This document shows positions 36,768 to 45,641 of a stretch of DNA of 64,000 nucleotides, piece after piece. This stretch comes from Desulfuromonadaceae bacterium. GTDB lineage: Bacteria > Desulfobacterota > Desulfuromonadia > Geobacterales > Pseudopelobacteraceae. The notes beneath the pieces were generated by a model, which was not told the origin of the DNA, did no database searches, and worked only from the letters and a program-made list of their open reading frames with translations. Positions within the stretch are counted from its first letter, which is position 1. Each line of letters begins with the position of its first letter. The position numbers and the translations under genes are program-made. The stretch is taken from the NCBI GenBank assembly GCA_028683855.1, contig JAQUHA010000001.1:219802-283801 (forward strand). The letters run 5' to 3'.

Positions 36768-36887
36768 AGACCCTTCTCCGCTTAACTGACACTTGTACGT
36801 GACTATAGCATTACAGAGTACGAATTCAAATTTTTATGAGACGGACAAGCAGCTGAAGACTAAAAGATTATGAAACAGTTACGATCT

Positions 36888-36930
36888 CATCAACAGAAAA
36901 CGCCGCTGAGAGCGGCGTTTTCTGTTGATG
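36888..36930. terminator. Perfect 20-bp hairpin terminator after sfrA
   Basis: Bases 36888-36907 pair without mismatch with 36911-36930 around GAG; the GC-rich tip CGCCGCT/AGCGGCG is followed by TTTTCT on both strands. It lies 21 bases after the sfrA stop (minus strand) and is a convincing Rho-independent terminator for sfrBA. The same structure would also stop plus-strand transcription. Confidence 0.92.
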
Positions 36931-36950
36931 CATATATTGAAAAGTTAAAG

Positions 36951-39518
36951 TCAGGCTTTCTCTATTGAAACGTAAACAGGGAATGAGGGTGAAGTCATAA
37001 GAGCTGTAGTCGACGAATCTGTAAAATGCGCAGGAATAAAGATCGCGCCGGCTTGCAAGGTGCCTGAAAGTTTTGCTTTTATAGAGATACTTCCACTATC
37101 AGAAGTAATCGCAATAATGTCACCTGAAACAACATTGATTACTGCGGCATCTTCATTTGAAATGGCAATGTATGCCTCACCATCTACAGTCATATTGTTT
37201 TCTGACCATGTTGTCATTGAACCATTATGGTGTTGAGTTGCTCCGACAGTCAGAGCAAAGCGACGAGAGGTCGTAGCGGGTACAATTGGTGTCAGCGGCA
37301 GAGAAACTGATGTTTCAGTACGGTTTTTGACCCGTCCCATTTTGCATCCGGTATGGTTGCAGGATTCGCTGTAAAGCCCCGAAAGGGTTGTTATCTCATG
37401 CTGAAGTGCTTCTGTTGATTCAATAACAGATGCGCCATTCTTTGATACCATGCTGTAGAGTCTGCTCAGTATGTCTGCGTCTGTACGAGCTTCAGCGACA
37501 GGTTTAACAGCTGCAGCAAAACATTGAACCCGATTGTCAACAGATGTAAAAGAACCGGACTTCTCTGCGCCGGTTGCAGCCGGCAGAACAACATGTGCCA
37601 GTTTAGCCGTATCTGTGAGGAACAGATCCTGGACTACAAGCAGTTCAAGTTTTTGGAGAGCTTTTAAAACTCTGGAGCGATTCGGTATGAAGTTAAGCGG
37701 GTCGCTCCCCATAACGTACAAAGACCTGATCTCGCCTTTCTCGATACCCTCGATTATCTGAAACAGGTTTTTACCTGCTGCGGTCGGAATATTCGTATTC
37801 CATGCAGAGCTGAATGCTGCCGCCGCGTGCTCAAAAATCCGATAGCCGGGGAGATATTCAGGACAGCACCCCATATCAAGCATCCCCTGCGTATTGTTCT
37901 TTTCGTCAAGCGGGTATATCCCAGCTCCTGATTCTGATGTTGCGCCGGTTAGGAGTGCAAGATCAATTGTTCCTGCAACCGCGTTTTGAGCATCGACGGA
38001 ACGAATAATTTCAGCGCCGTAAATGACAGCGGTTTTTCCGCCGGTGCAGATTAGTGCCGCTGCATCAGTAAAGCTGGTTTCTGTAATTCCGGTCTGCGTA
38101 AATATCGTCTCAAACGAAAGAGCATCAAGTGATGATTTCAAGGCATCAAAGCCTGTTACCTGAGCTGTTTTTCCGTTGTCCGATGCCAAAAGTGCCTTGT
38201 TAAGTCCCGCAACGAGCCATGACTCGCTGCCGGGACGACAGCGAAGAGAGGCGTTCGAGAATTTGTCCATTGATGTGGCGCGGCTTCCTGCAAGCAGAAG
38301 CTTGGCATCATTTTTGGTTACTGCCTGAATAACTCTGTAGGCAAAACCCGGAGATTCAGCCTTGAGATCAGATCCGATAACAATTATTGCGGTTGCTTTC
38401 TCAATCATATCCATGCTGAAAGTGCCACCGCTGTAGCCAAGCATTTTCCACTGGATTTCCTGTGCAGGCAGATACCCCAGACGAGCCTCGGAGTCTATGC
38501 TGTTGCTTCCGATAGCTCCGCGCATAAATTTCTGGAAGAGATAGTTCTCTTCATTTGTGACACGTGGTGAAGCTATACCCGCAATGGCAGAACCGCCTGA
38601 TTCAGCGACAATCTTTTTGAATCCTGCGGCTGCAACTTCCAGCGCTTGATCCCATGCAGCCTTATTGAGTGATCCGGAACCGTTTTTAATCAGAGGTGAC
38701 TTAAGGCGTTCCGATGAGTTGAACGCGGAATATCCAAAACGGCCGTTGATACATAGATTGCCCTTGTTGAATCCATCATCAGAGCTGGTAACGCGCTCAA
38801 CACGATTGTCTTTGACATGGTAGCCGATTTGACAGCCGGATGAGCAGAAAGCGCAGATACTCTCCCTGACATCGAATGTCCATGGACGCCCCTTGAACTT
38901 AAACGGCTTGCTTATGAGTGTGCCTGTAGGACATACCCCGACGCAGTTGCCGCAAAAATCGCAGTCAAGAGGTTCTCGATTTATAGTGTCTATTATGGCG
39001 CATTCGCCGCGGTCAACAGTTTCAATTGCTTCACGTCCAACGACTTCGCGGCATACTTTTACACATTTTTCGCAGAGAATGCAGCGATTAGGGTCGCTTT
39101 CAAGAAGCTTCCAGTCGTAGCGTATAGGTAGCCGCTCCAATCCGGCGTTGTAGCTGTTCTTATCAACTTTAAGTTCGTAACAGGTGTCCTGCAGATTGCA
39201 TTCACCTGCTGCGTCACACACAGGGCAGTCAAGCGGGTGATTGACGAGCATCAGTTCAAGCGTCTTTTTTCTGACTGATTCAATTTCAGGTGATGTTGTG
39301 ATGACTGTGATGCCGTCTTTCACAGGGGTATTGCAGGCAGTCATCAGTCGCTCGACCCCTTCGACCTTGACAACGCAGACCCTGCATGCACCTGTGGTGG
39401 AGACCTTTTTCAGCCAGCAAAGTGTCGGTATTTTAATGCCCAGTTCTGCGGCTGCTGTAAGAATGGTTGTCCCCTTCGGGACTTGTATCACTTTGCCGTC
39501 AATCGTCAATGAAACCAT
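36951..39518 (-). CDS. sfrA: NuoG-like iron-sulfur/molybdopterin-fold subunit, SfrA type
   Basis: About 855 residues. Domains in order: [2Fe-2S] ferredoxin (1-75; cysteines in PTLCWLKKVSTTGACRVC), the His-Cys cluster HPLDCPVCDAAGECNLQD (about 94-111), two [4Fe-4S] clusters (CILCEKCVKVCREV and CDFCGNCVGVCPTG), another cluster CAFCSSGCQ, then a molybdopterin-oxidoreductase fold (about 260-855). In Geobacter sulfurreducens the same architecture is SfrA, alpha subunit of the soluble NADPH-dependent Fe(III) reductase, thought in vivo to act as an NADPH oxidoreductase. The adjacent SfrB-type gene supports this over NuoG or a formate dehydrogenase. ATG 39518 has GGAG 9 bases upstream. A terminator follows. 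Confidence 0.87.
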   Translation of the reverse strand: MVSLTIDGKVIQVPKGTTILTAAAELGIKIPTLCWLKKVSTTGACRVCVVKVEGVERLMTACNTPVKDGITVITTSPEIESVRKKTLELMLVNHPLDCPVCDAAGECNLQDTCYELKVDKNSYNAGLERLPIRYDWKLLESDPNRCILCEKCVKVCREVVGREAIETVDRGECAIIDTINREPLDCDFCGNCVGVCPTGTLISKPFKFKGRPWTFDVRESICAFCSSGCQIGYHVKDNRVERVTSSDDGFNKGNLCINGRFGYSAFNSSERLKSPLIKNGSGSLNKAAWDQALEVAAAGFKKIVAESGGSAIAGIASPRVTNEENYLFQKFMRGAIGSNSIDSEARLGYLPAQEIQWKMLGYSGGTFSMDMIEKATAIIVIGSDLKAESPGFAYRVIQAVTKNDAKLLLAGSRATSMDKFSNASLRCRPGSESWLVAGLNKALLASDNGKTAQVTGFDALKSSLDALSFETIFTQTGITETSFTDAAALICTGGKTAVIYGAEIIRSVDAQNAVAGTIDLALLTGATSESGAGIYPLDEKNNTQGMLDMGCCPEYLPGYRIFEHAAAAFSSAWNTNIPTAAGKNLFQIIEGIEKGEIRSLYVMGSDPLNFIPNRSRVLKALQKLELLVVQDLFLTDTAKLAHVVLPAATGAEKSGSFTSVDNRVQCFAAAVKPVAEARTDADILSRLYSMVSKNGASVIESTEALQHEITTLSGLYSESCNHTGCKMGRVKNRTETSVSLPLTPIVPATTSRRFALTVGATQHHNGSMTTWSENNMTVDGEAYIAISNEDAAVINVVSGDIIAITSDSGSISIKAKLSGTLQAGAIFIPAHFTDSSTTALMTSPSFPVYVSIEKA

Positions 39519-39627
39519 AAATAAAATCTCCAAAAATAAAAATCATATTTAAGCAGAGAGAGGATATTTGCAATCTATAGATATCTACCTGCTCCGCGCC
39601 AGTTGCTGTAAAACTTACTCCTGCCCC

Positions 39628-41652
39628 TTAAAGAGCTACCATAGCCATGCGGTAGCAGCGTAGGCAGCGATCCGCCTCTTTTTGAGCCTTGCTGTCGCTG
39701 AAGCCAAGTTCAACTTCATTGTAATTCCCCTTGGCTGCGCGCTCTTTCCCATGAATTTCAACCTGGTGGGCGCGTGCAGCGGAATCCAGCCATGATACCG
39801 ATTCGTTTTTATCGTAGACCCCAAGGTATGAGAGGAGATCATCAAATATGTCCTGATCGGAAAGGTACGTTTTCCCCTCTTCAAGATATCGCTGGATTAC
39901 ATTGGCAGCCCGATGGGCATTTCCGACGCAGGCGACAACGGTCAATGGGCCGATTTCGGCATCTCCGCCTGCAAAAACACCATCGCAGTCGGTCATAAGT
40001 GTGCGCGAGAGCGGGTTACCCATACCGTCTTTCAGATCTTTGCCTGCGGAATCTTTAAGAGGCAGATATTTGGTAACCACGGTATTCCATTTGGTTATGT
40101 CAATTCCCATATCATGCGGGATAAAACTTAGATCCATGTCCTGACCAATAGCCGGAATTACGGTGTCACACTCGATGACGAATTCACTTCCAGGCATAGG
40201 CTCAGGACGACGACGACCCGAAGCATCCGGCTCGCCGAGCGCCATTCTGACGCATTCAACCCCGGTAATTTCGTTCTGCTCATTCGCAATGATTTTGGTC
40301 GGGAGTACCTGAAATTCAAACTTTACCCCCTCCTCATCGGCTCCATCCACTTCCCATACGTCCGCAGGCATCTCATTGCGTGAACGGCGATAGACCAGGC
40401 ATGACATTTCGGCACCTTCACGGAGAGCGACGCGTACGCAGTCAATCGCGGTATTACCACCGCCTACAACGACAACTTTTTTACCCATTCCGGTCGGTTT
40501 ACCCAGGTAGGCATCCCGCAGGAAGTAAATACCCCCGCTCAGAAAACCTTTGTATCCGTTATCCTCTCCATCAACGCCCATCGGCTTTGAACTGTGCGCT
40601 CCAGGAGCGATAAATACGGCATCATGCTTCTTTTTCAGCTCAGGAAGGGTTATGTCACTGCCTACCCGGCAGTTATAGACAATCTCAACTCCGACTGACT
40701 GAATGATGTCGATATCCCGTTGTAAAATAGGTCGGGGCATACGGTAAGCGGGTATGCCGACAGCAACCATACCGCCTCCGTAACCTTCCGGAAGAGTTTC
40801 ATAAATTGTGCAGGGATAACCTTCAAGAGCCAGGTAATAGGCTGCGGCTAGACCGGCGGGGCCAGCGCCCACGATGCCTATGCTTTTGCTCTTGCGCACT
40901 TTTGGAACCATAGGCGGTTTCACGTTGTGTGTACGCTCATAATCAGAAGCGGTACGCTTGAGGAGCATTATACTTACAGCCTCATCTACGTTCTTGCGTC
41001 GGCAGGCTGTTTCACATGGGTGCGGACATACTCTGCCGCAGACGGCGGCAAGAGGCATATTTTCACGAATGGTTTCAAGGGAGAGGTCAAACTGATAATT
41101 TTTTATCGCCTCTATATACTTGGGGATATCGATGTGTGACGGGCACTTGTCCATACATGGAGCTGTTATTTTGTGTATGTAGGATGCAGGCTGAACCCGT
41201 GGATGCCCATTATTAGTAAGATAGGCGATAAAATCGTCACGATAATGTTTAACGGCATCAAATACCGGAATTGTGGCGCTCTGGCATAATGTGCATTTGC
41301 AATTTTTAAGAAGTTCCGCAAGATCCTCTACGGCATCGAGATCCGCTTCAGCAGCAGTCCCGTCAAGTACGTTCTGGAACAGATCCATAAGTACTTTTGT
41401 GCCTTTTTTGCCCGGGGTGCATTTTCCGCAACAGTAGAGTGTTTGAACTCTTTTCATATATTCAGCCGTCATTGCCGGTACATCAACGTCATTGCTGAAT
41501 AGTATTATGCCGTCCCAACCCATAAAGGCGCGTAGTGGGCGCTCTCCATCAAAAGCCACCGGTAAGCGGTAGCTGACCGCTTTCGGTTCGCCAGATACAT
41601 TTCTGTTGTCGACGGTTATGCCGCCCCATGTGGAAAAAACGACCTGTGCCAC
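39628..41652 (-). CDS. sfrB: GltD-like NAD(P)H oxidoreductase subunit with NuoF-type Fe-S domain, SfrB type
   Basis: About 674 residues. The N-terminal 150 residues carry a NuoF-like cluster motif CCGKCTPGKKGTKV plus NCKCTLCQSA; a glutamate-synthase small-subunit-type region follows with CMDKCPSHIDIPKYI, CGRVCPHPCETACRR, FAD loop GIVGAGPAGLAAAYYLA and NAD(P) loop VVVVGGGNTAIDCV, and a late FAGGDAEIG. This matches SfrB, beta subunit of the Geobacter soluble Fe(III)/NADPH oxidoreductase. The start is probably GTG 41652 (VAQVVFSTWGG): GGAGGT ends 4 bases before it, whereas the upstream ATG at 41664 overlaps that site. sfrA follows after 109 bases. Confidence 0.88.
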   Translation of the reverse strand: MAQVVFSTWGGITVDNRNVSGEPKAVSYRLPVAFDGERPLRAFMGWDGIILFSNDVDVPAMTAEYMKRVQTLYCCGKCTPGKKGTKVLMDLFQNVLDGTAAEADLDAVEDLAELLKNCKCTLCQSATIPVFDAVKHYRDDFIAYLTNNGHPRVQPASYIHKITAPCMDKCPSHIDIPKYIEAIKNYQFDLSLETIRENMPLAAVCGRVCPHPCETACRRKNVDEAVSIMLLKRTASDYERTHNVKPPMVPKVRKSKSIGIVGAGPAGLAAAYYLALEGYPCTIYETLPEGYGGGMVAVGIPAYRMPRPILQRDIDIIQSVGVEIVYNCRVGSDITLPELKKKHDAVFIAPGAHSSKPMGVDGEDNGYKGFLSGGIYFLRDAYLGKPTGMGKKVVVVGGGNTAIDCVRVALREGAEMSCLVYRRSRNEMPADVWEVDGADEEGVKFEFQVLPTKIIANEQNEITGVECVRMALGEPDASGRRRPEPMPGSEFVIECDTVIPAIGQDMDLSFIPHDMGIDITKWNTVVTKYLPLKDSAGKDLKDGMGNPLSRTLMTDCDGVFAGGDAEIGPLTVVACVGNAHRAANVIQRYLEEGKTYLSDQDIFDDLLSYLGVYDKNESVSWLDSAARAHQVEIHGKERAAKGNYNEVELGFSDSKAQKEADRCLRCYRMAMVAL

Positions 41653-41669
41653 AAATACCTCCATCAATC

Positions 41670-41687
41670 AACCCGCTAAATCGGGTT
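41670..41687 (-). promoter_or_regulatory. Leader hairpin just before the sfrB ribosome binding site
   Basis: AACCCG (41670-41675) and CGGGTT (41682-41687) form a perfect 6-bp stem with a 6-base loop in the sfrB 5' leader, about 10 bases from GGAGGT. It could modulate translation or simply be a stabilising leader structure. Confidence 0.4.
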
Positions 41688-41724
41688 AAGTGCTCATAAT
41701 TATTGAAGAAAAAATATTGCTGGA

Positions 41725-41753
41725 ATTGTATACAGTACGCATCATTATCACAA
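41725..41753 (-). promoter_or_regulatory. Sigma-70-type promoter for sfrBA
   Basis: On the minus strand, TTGTGA (41753-41748) and TACAAT (41730-41725) are separated by exactly 17 bases. Transcription would start near 41718, giving a leader of about 65 bases that contains the hairpin at 41687-41670. Confidence 0.6.
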
Positions 41754-41882
41754 TAACTCCCTATAAATCAAGGAAAAAACTGACTACTCATATACTTATA
41801 GCGTTAACGGCTTTTACCTTTCTTTTGTGATGTGCTATAGGCAGTGCTGATAAATATAAATCTTTATGGAGGAAACAGGTGT

Positions 41883-43022
41883 ATGTCACAGCATCAAATT
41901 CCAGATACTGCATTCAAATCTCTATTCGAAATAAATATGGGAATCAGACAAGGGGAGAGAGTCCTTCTTTTCAGCGATACAATCAGAGATGACGAAAAGC
42001 CTTCCCCTTCAGATCTTGATCGGCGATGCAGGTTAAATGCCGCCGCCCGTATGGCTGCAAAATATGCATTTGAAGTTTACGGCAGCGGTGAGTTTGTAGA
42101 GTTTCCGGCAACCTCAGCCTCCGGCGTCGAACCACCCGAAACTCTCTGGCTGGCTGCATTCGGTCTTAACATAATTTCAGAACTGAAATCCAACGGGCTG
42201 CTCGGAAAACTTCTCTCAAAAACAGCATCTTCCGGTGATGTAGACTCTGCGCACAAGATTGTAACGGCAAAAAAAGATGAAGTAGCGGATATAATCGTTG
42301 CTCTGTCTAACAATTCAACCAGTCACACCCGATTCCGCTTGCTAGCCTGTGCTGCAGGTTGTCGGTTTGCGAGTCTGCCGCATTTTGACCCGGATATGTT
42401 TGCCACATCAATGACGGTTGACTGGAATAATCTTGCTGAGATAACGGAGAGACTCGTTGCTGCCGTCAACCAGGCTGAATGGATTCATGTAAAGAGCCCA
42501 AACGGTACTGATATGATGATATGCAAAAAGGGGAGGATGGCTAAAGGTGACGACGGACTTCTGGTCGCCTCTGGAAGTTTTGGTAACCTTCCGGCAGGCG
42601 AAGCTTATTTTGCTCCTCTTGAGGGTTTAAGTTATGGAAAGATGGTTATTGAGTGGGGACCTACTCGAAAACTGGACGAACCTCTGATTATAACAGTTGA
42701 GAATGGTACTGCCGTGCGGATTCAAGGGAGTGACCCTCTTCGAGAAAGGTTGGAAGAGAGGTTCTCTGAAAATCCTGAATGCAGAAACCTGGCTGAACTT
42801 GGAATCGGCACAAATGATAAGGCAAGTCGACCTGACAATGTGCTTGAAGCGGAAAAAATACTAGGAACTATTCATCTTGCGCTGGGCGACAATACAGGTT
42901 TTGGCGGCACGGTAAGCGCACCTTTTCATGAGGATTATGTATTCTGTCGGCCGACCTTGACTGCAATAGACAAAGATGGGGCTGAAACAGTTGTAATTTG
43001 TGACGGGAAGCTGCTCGTTTAG
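41883..43022 (+). CDS. M29-family aminopeptidase (AmpS/PepS type)
   Basis: Metallo-aminopeptidase of about 379 residues that releases N-terminal amino acids in the cytoplasm. Motifs fit MEROPS family M29: LPAGEAYFAPLEGLSYG (first glutamate ligand), NLAELGIGTNDKA (second glutamate), HLALGDNTGFGG with catalytic histidine/tyrosine region, and the late FHEDYVFCRPT carrying metal ligands. ATG 41883 follows GGAGGA by about 9 bases; a longer reading from 41844 would start inside the promoter region. Divergent from sfrB; the intergenic region of about 230 bases holds the sfrBA promoter. Confidence 0.82.
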   Translation: MSQHQIPDTAFKSLFEINMGIRQGERVLLFSDTIRDDEKPSPSDLDRRCRLNAAARMAAKYAFEVYGSGEFVEFPATSASGVEPPETLWLAAFGLNIISELKSNGLLGKLLSKTASSGDVDSAHKIVTAKKDEVADIIVALSNNSTSHTRFRLLACAAGCRFASLPHFDPDMFATSMTVDWNNLAEITERLVAAVNQAEWIHVKSPNGTDMMICKKGRMAKGDDGLLVASGSFGNLPAGEAYFAPLEGLSYGKMVIEWGPTRKLDEPLIITVENGTAVRIQGSDPLRERLEERFSENPECRNLAELGIGTNDKASRPDNVLEAEKILGTIHLALGDNTGFGGTVSAPFHEDYVFCRPTLTAIDKDGAETVVICDGKLLV

Positions 43023-43038
43023 GTGGTGCGCCATTTCT

Positions 43039-43065
43039 TGCACACTTTTTAAAAGTGTGTATACT
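43039..43065 (+). promoter_or_regulatory. Palindrome overlapping a candidate promoter of the hydrogenase-type regulator
   Basis: A 9-bp perfect inverted repeat CACACTTTT/AAAAGTGTG around one T (43041-43059) lies between TTGCAC (43039-43044) and TATACT (43060-43065). The spacing of the hexamers is 15 bases, short for sigma-70. The palindrome fills the promoter spacer, the classic place for a repressor operator. The bases GTGTATACT recur at 45437-45445 downstream of the regulator gene. Confidence 0.5.
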
Positions 43066-43098
43066 GAGCCCATAAGAAGCTTTTTCAGGAACAGGTAA

Positions 43099-45378
43099 AT
43101 GGAACCTATTGTAACTTATAAAGAGCGATGCAGGCGCTGTTACTCCTGCGTAAGAAGCTGTCCGGTAAAGGCTATAAAAGTCGACGAGGGGTACGCACAG
43201 ATTATTTACAGCCGCTGCATCGGCTGCGGCAATTGTCTTGGCTGCCCCCAGAACGCTAAAGTTGTTGTCGACCGTATGGTAAGAACGCAGGAGATGCTTG
43301 CTTCAGGCTCACCGGTTGTTGCTGTCCTTGGCTGCTCATTCCCTGCATTCTTTAATGACCTTAAACCGGGACAGCTCGTTGCAGCTCTTAAGAGTCTCGG
43401 ATTCAGCGAAGTTCATGAGGGTGCATTTGGCTCAAAAATAATAGCGGAAAGTTACAAAAAATCGATAAACGAATCAGAAATTCCACTTATTTCAACCCAC
43501 TGCTCGGTTGTAGTTGATCTGATAGAGCGCCATTACCCATCTCTTATTACTAATATGATGCCGATTGTCTCGCCCATGGTTGCAATGGGTCGATTTATAA
43601 AGGCGGTTCTTGGCAAAGAGACTCTGGTGGTTTATGTCAGCGGCTGTATCGCAGCTAAATTTGAGATTCAGGGTGATGTATCGGGGGCTATAGATGTCGT
43701 TCTGACATATCAGGAAATTGAAAAGCTTTTTAAAAACAGGGGTATAGTCCCTTCATCGCTTGCAGACGTTCCTTTTGACGGTGTAGATCCTGGTATGGGC
43801 AGGCTTTTTTCTCTGGACGGAGGACCCGTAAATATTTTTGATATCAAGACCGATTTTCAGGATACTGATACTATAAGTGCGGAAGGGGAGGGGAACAGCG
43901 TAGGTATTATTCGCGATCTTGCAGCTGGTCGTATATCACCATCGTTTATTGACCTCCGTTTCTGCGATGGCGGCTGTGTTGACGGGCCGATACGCTATAG
44001 AGATCTCAGTCACTTCTCAAAGCGCAAGAGGATCGTCTTGCATCATAAATTCCCGCCACCATATAAAACTGCTGAACACTACATATCAAATAATGTCTTT
44101 CCTGATATGCACCGCAGTTATTCCGATAAATCTCTGAAACTCCCTTCTCCCGGTAAAGATGACATAAAGCGCATTCTGCAGATGACAAATAAATTCACCC
44201 AGGGTGATGAGCTCAATTGTCGGGCTTGCGGATACAATAGCTGTCGCGAACACGCAGTCGCCGTGTTCCAGTGCCTTGCTGATATTGAGATGTGTCTTCC
44301 CCACAGTATGCAGTTAATTGAAGAGGAGCGTGGCAGACTTAAGCAGAAATATGAGCTGGTACAGAGAGAGCTTGACAGACAGGCAGGTAACGATCTTATT
44401 GTTGGCAGCGACCCGGGTATCAGAGAGGTTATGGAGCTGATCCACCAGGTTGGTCCAACCCCGACAACAGTACTTATAAGGGGAGAAACCGGAACTGGCA
44501 AAGAGCTTACAGCACGGGCGATTCACCGGCAGAGCCAGCGTAATGATAAGCCGCTTATGACTGTAAACTGCACAACTCTGACTGACTCACTGCTTGAAAG
44601 TGAGCTGTTTGGTCACAAAAAAGGCTCTTTTACAGGTGCAATTGCCGACAAGAGGGGGTTGTTTGAAGCTGCCAACGGTGGAACTATCTTTCTTGATGAG
44701 ATCGGGGACATAACTCCGAAGCTTCAGGCGGAGCTGCTAAGAATACTCGATCTGGGTGAAGTCCGTCCGGTGGGTAGTGTGGCGGCAAAAAAAGTTGATG
44801 TCCGCTTGATAACAGCCACCAATAAGAATCTTGAGCAGGGTGTGAGTGAAGGGTGGTTCAGAGAGGATCTTTACTATCGTCTCAATGTTTTTTGTATTGA
44901 GCTCCCACCATTAAGAAACCGTGCCGAGTCCATTCCTGAGCTAGCAAGCTATTTTCTCGAAAAGGCACGCAAAAAACTCAATAAATCCATTGCAGGTATA
45001 GATGATAAAGCTGTAAAGGCTATGCAGCATTATCCATGGCCTGGAAATATCCGCGAAATGCAGAATGTAATCGAGCGGTCAGCCGTTCTAGTAAAGGACG
45101 GGATGATCCGTCTCGAAAACCTGCCCACAATCTTTACAAACACCTACGAATCCTGTCTTGATATGGATGTTACCCGTCGCAGGGTTTCATTCAAGGCTGA
45201 ACGTGAGTTGCAGGTTGTAAGGACAGAGAAGAATATAATAGCGCGCTATCTCGAAGAGACTGACGGCAATGTTGCCAAAGCCGCCCGCCTTGCCAATCTG
45301 CCAAGGCGCACTTTTTACCGTCTGCTCGAAAAACATGGAATTGAAGTCGTTCGTCGTTCAAAAACACAAATCCGCTGA
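43099..45378 (+). CDS. Sigma-54 activator fused to [FeFe]-hydrogenase-like sensor domain
   Basis: 759 residues. Order: two ferredoxin-type [4Fe-4S] motifs (CRRCYSCVRSCP and CIGCGNCLGCP, about 11-52); an [FeFe]-hydrogenase large-subunit-like domain (about 70-340); an extra Fe-S motif CRACGYNSC (about 373-381); a coiled linker; a sigma-54 AAA+ domain with Walker A GETGTGKE (about 461-468) and GSFTGA in place of GAFTGA; and a Fis-type HTH (about 720-750). The four cubane-ligand cysteines of the H-cluster are kept (C135, C183, C289, C293), but the proton-transfer cysteine of TSCC is histidine (STHC). This fits a redox or H2 sensor, not a turnover hydrogenase. It probably activates the -24/-12 promoter just downstream. 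Confidence 0.88.
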   Translation: MEPIVTYKERCRRCYSCVRSCPVKAIKVDEGYAQIIYSRCIGCGNCLGCPQNAKVVVDRMVRTQEMLASGSPVVAVLGCSFPAFFNDLKPGQLVAALKSLGFSEVHEGAFGSKIIAESYKKSINESEIPLISTHCSVVVDLIERHYPSLITNMMPIVSPMVAMGRFIKAVLGKETLVVYVSGCIAAKFEIQGDVSGAIDVVLTYQEIEKLFKNRGIVPSSLADVPFDGVDPGMGRLFSLDGGPVNIFDIKTDFQDTDTISAEGEGNSVGIIRDLAAGRISPSFIDLRFCDGGCVDGPIRYRDLSHFSKRKRIVLHHKFPPPYKTAEHYISNNVFPDMHRSYSDKSLKLPSPGKDDIKRILQMTNKFTQGDELNCRACGYNSCREHAVAVFQCLADIEMCLPHSMQLIEEERGRLKQKYELVQRELDRQAGNDLIVGSDPGIREVMELIHQVGPTPTTVLIRGETGTGKELTARAIHRQSQRNDKPLMTVNCTTLTDSLLESELFGHKKGSFTGAIADKRGLFEAANGGTIFLDEIGDITPKLQAELLRILDLGEVRPVGSVAAKKVDVRLITATNKNLEQGVSEGWFREDLYYRLNVFCIELPPLRNRAESIPELASYFLEKARKKLNKSIAGIDDKAVKAMQHYPWPGNIREMQNVIERSAVLVKDGMIRLENLPTIFTNTYESCLDMDVTRRRVSFKAERELQVVRTEKNIIARYLEETDGNVAKAARLANLPRRTFYRLLEKHGIEVVRRSKTQIR

Positions 45379-45403
45379 TCCTTATATCCAACGTAATACG
45401 CCT

Positions 45404-45486
45404 CTTTAAAACAGACGCCACCCTCGTTTCATAATAGTGTATACTTTTGGCCATTATGCGCCAATATTGTCTCACTTTAAAACAGA
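45404..45486 (+). repeat. Direct repeats, candidate activator sites upstream of the -24/-12 promoter
   Basis: CTTTAAAACAGA occurs at 45404-45415 and again at 45475-45486, 71 bases apart. Between them lies TTGGC-N8-GCCAA (45447-45451 with 45460-45464). They are about 75-155 bases upstream of the -24 element, the usual range for sigma-54 upstream activator sequences. Confidence 0.5.
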
Positions 45487-45558
45487 AAGACCAAGTGGAT
45501 TCAAAACATCTTCTTGTAACATACTGTTTTTTATGGTTTGGTTGTTTTGTAGAAGAGT

Positions 45559-45574
45559 TGGCACGATAATGGCT
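45559..45574 (+). promoter_or_regulatory. Sigma-54 (-24/-12) promoter
   Basis: The 16 bases TGGCACGATAATGGCT match the consensus TGGCACG-N4-TTGCT at all but one position. The invariant GG (45560-45561) and GC (45572-45573) are separated by exactly 10 bases. Transcription would start near 45585, about 57 bases before the ribbon-helix-helix gene, and the nearest upstream gene encodes a sigma-54 activator. Confidence 0.8.
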
Positions 45575-45641
45575 ATAAGGTAAATACATTCGTTATTGCG
45601 AACTCGAAACAAAACATAAAAGAGAAGGGGGGCAGACTGCC

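Noticed and set aside
36951..39518. Reading the large Fe-S protein as NuoG of complex I or as a formate dehydrogenase.
   Set aside because: No other nuo or fdh subunits are adjacent, and the partner with NuoF-like and GltD-like parts matches the SfrB-SfrA arrangement.
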